From Neobacillus sp. FSL H8-0543 (GTDB lineage Bacteria; Bacillota; Bacilli; Bacillales; Cytobacillaceae): a stretch of 64,000 bases of DNA. The first letter of the stretch is position 1; each line of letters starts with the position of its first letter. Shown piece after piece: positions 63,252 through 64,000 of the stretch. Where the stretch lies: positions 5,231,871 through 5,295,870 of the forward strand of contig NZ_CP151943.1 of the NCBI RefSeq assembly GCF_038592905.1. Direction: 5' to 3'. A program made the translations under genes and the position numbers. Below the pieces are notes generated by a model. It was not told the DNA's origin, made no database searches, and saw only the letters and a program-made list of their open reading frames with translations.

Positions 63252-63659
63252 CTAATGTCTTTCGATAATAGTTTGCCGACAGATTAATACTCGTTCACCA
63301 TGTTGATTGAAAAACTCCTTTTTTAAAATGACAAAATTCATTTTAGCTTTCGTATAAGCATCTTCGACTACTGCACTTACAGTTATCTCATCACCTGGTT
63401 TAATTTCGCCTAAATATTCATACTCTTGTTCTCCATGAAGTACTTTTTTCACGTTTAATCCTAAATGATTTGAAAATGATCCCTGACCACCCCAAAACTC
63501 GATTACGGTTGGAAAAGTTGGTAAAACACATTCTCCATTCAGATATTCTTCTTTCAAATCACCTATAGCTAATGCAAGTTCTTTAATTTTCCCTTTTTCA
63601 ACCTTGAAGGTATAGGACTCTGTTTTCATTCCAATTTTTTCTTCCAATTGTGCAGCCAT
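63252..63659 (-). CDS. MaoC-family N-terminal-type dehydratase subunit (FAS1-like)
   Basis: 135-residue hot-dog domain of the N-terminal half type: TFKVEKGKIKELALAIGD near the start, PTFPTVIEFWGG, and the end IVEDAYTKAKMNFVILKKEFFNQ...GERVLICRQT. The catalytic D-x-x-x-x-H of the partner is absent, so it is probably the substrate-binding half. The ATG at 63659 is chosen because AAAGGGAGTGGG precedes it; an upstream ATG gives an unusual 28-residue head. Operon with the next gene and with the acyl-CoA dehydrogenase relic. Confidence 0.85.
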   Translation of the reverse strand: MAAQLEEKIGMKTESYTFKVEKGKIKELALAIGDLKEEYLNGECVLPTFPTVIEFWGGQGSFSNHLGLNVKKVLHGEQEYEYLGEIKPGDEITVSAVVEDAYTKAKMNFVILKKEFFNQHGERVLICRQTIIERH

Positions 63660-63759
63660 CCAACCCACTCCCTTTTTTAATATTAAGATAACCCTTTGCC
63701 CACTATGGGAATAAATGAAACGCACTGCATCGGCGTTCCACACAGATTGTGTGTATCTC

Positions 63760-64000
63760 CTTCTTCAGTTTTAAAATTCAATTCAAAACTTTTTTATTTC
63801 TATTATGGTTAGATGCCTTGCACCAATTCCTTAAATTTCCGGCTTTCGCCAACGTATGTAGTCTCCATTTTCAGGTTCCTCTATACTTCCTTGACCCTAT
63901 TGCACTTAAAGGATTCAATGATAAGGCATTCGCAATCTCTGCAACTGTGCTTTCCTGGAAACGGTTTCTACTTAATAATCGCAGAATCTAAAAAAGCATT
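63760..64000 (-). pseudogene. Degenerate fragment, possibly enoyl-CoA hydratase end
   Basis: On the minus strand VAEIANALSLNPLSAIGSRKYRGT reads like the helix before the C-terminal part of an enoyl-CoA hydratase/isomerase (A-x-x-I-A-x-x-x-x-x-x-P-L-x-x-x-G-x-K). Stops and shifts break it on both sides, and it runs off the window. The location next to fatty-acid genes fits, but the match is short. Confidence 0.3.

Overview
The window looks like a chromosomal segment of a low-GC, spore-forming member of the Bacillaceae (Bacillus/Neobacillus-like). The evidence is a set of small acid-soluble spore protein genes (sspP, sspO, sspN, tlp), a gerA-type germinant receptor operon, a GerPA/GerPF-type protein, and a backbone in the order known from Bacillus subtilis: sspP, sspO, citB, yneN, sspN, tlp, yneP, yneQ, (yneR), plsY, yneT, parE, parC. 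In B. subtilis this block lies close to the replication terminus. A dif-like site about 5.4 kb beyond parC would fit the same placement.

Layout. 1-8100: a fluoride channel pair, a GTP cyclohydrolase II, an HAD phosphatase, an MFS exporter, a phosphonate-type ABC transporter with a fused double permease, a relic of an ABC-F gene and a GerP-like gene. 8100-12800: xpt-pbuX under a guanine riboswitch, then kbl-tdh for threonine breakdown behind a leader hairpin. 12800-17200: a TetR remnant, a gerKA/KB/KC-like operon and a YpzG-like small gene. 17200-20700: a selenium island with selD, a SelW-like gene and selA. selD and the SelW-like gene each carry an in-frame UGA at the catalytic position. 20700-32640: spore proteins, aconitase with a probable CcpC box, an ABC-F protein behind an attenuator, an MtnA-like isomerase plus class II aldolase, yneN, an FbpB-like gene, sspN, tlp and a tandem AAA+ ATPase.

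32640-38150 is a tract where almost every gene is recognisable but broken by several frameshifts: yneP, yneQ, an oxidoreductase, an OmpR-type regulator, its kinase, ApbE and a diheme membrane protein. The tract is either decayed or badly sequenced. It belongs to a redox locus that continues intact to 39703: ApbE, two membrane proteins with paired histidines 13-14 residues apart, two exported acidic proteins and a two-component system. 39700-48300 holds a CPBP protease, a CapA-like protein, a third UGA-containing gene (HesB-like, at the yneR position), plsY, a GH18 protein, a REC-PAS-GGDEF protein with a PAS histidine kinase, and yneT. 48500-58050: parE-parC, a secreted protein, and a MarR regulator with a two-subunit ABC exporter. 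58050-64000 is the most variable part: dif-like repeats, a XerS-like recombinase, an HNH endonuclease, a hydrolase, a tyrosine phosphatase, a long perfect inverted repeat, an acyl-CoA dehydrogenase relic and a MaoC-type dehydratase pair.

The strongest results are the three selenoprotein genes together with selA and selD, and the ApbE/diheme/acidic-protein locus as a candidate extracytoplasmic redox system. The dif-like pair and the C-terminal targeting-like helix on the aldolase come next. No tRNA, rRNA, CRISPR array or complete insertion sequence was seen.
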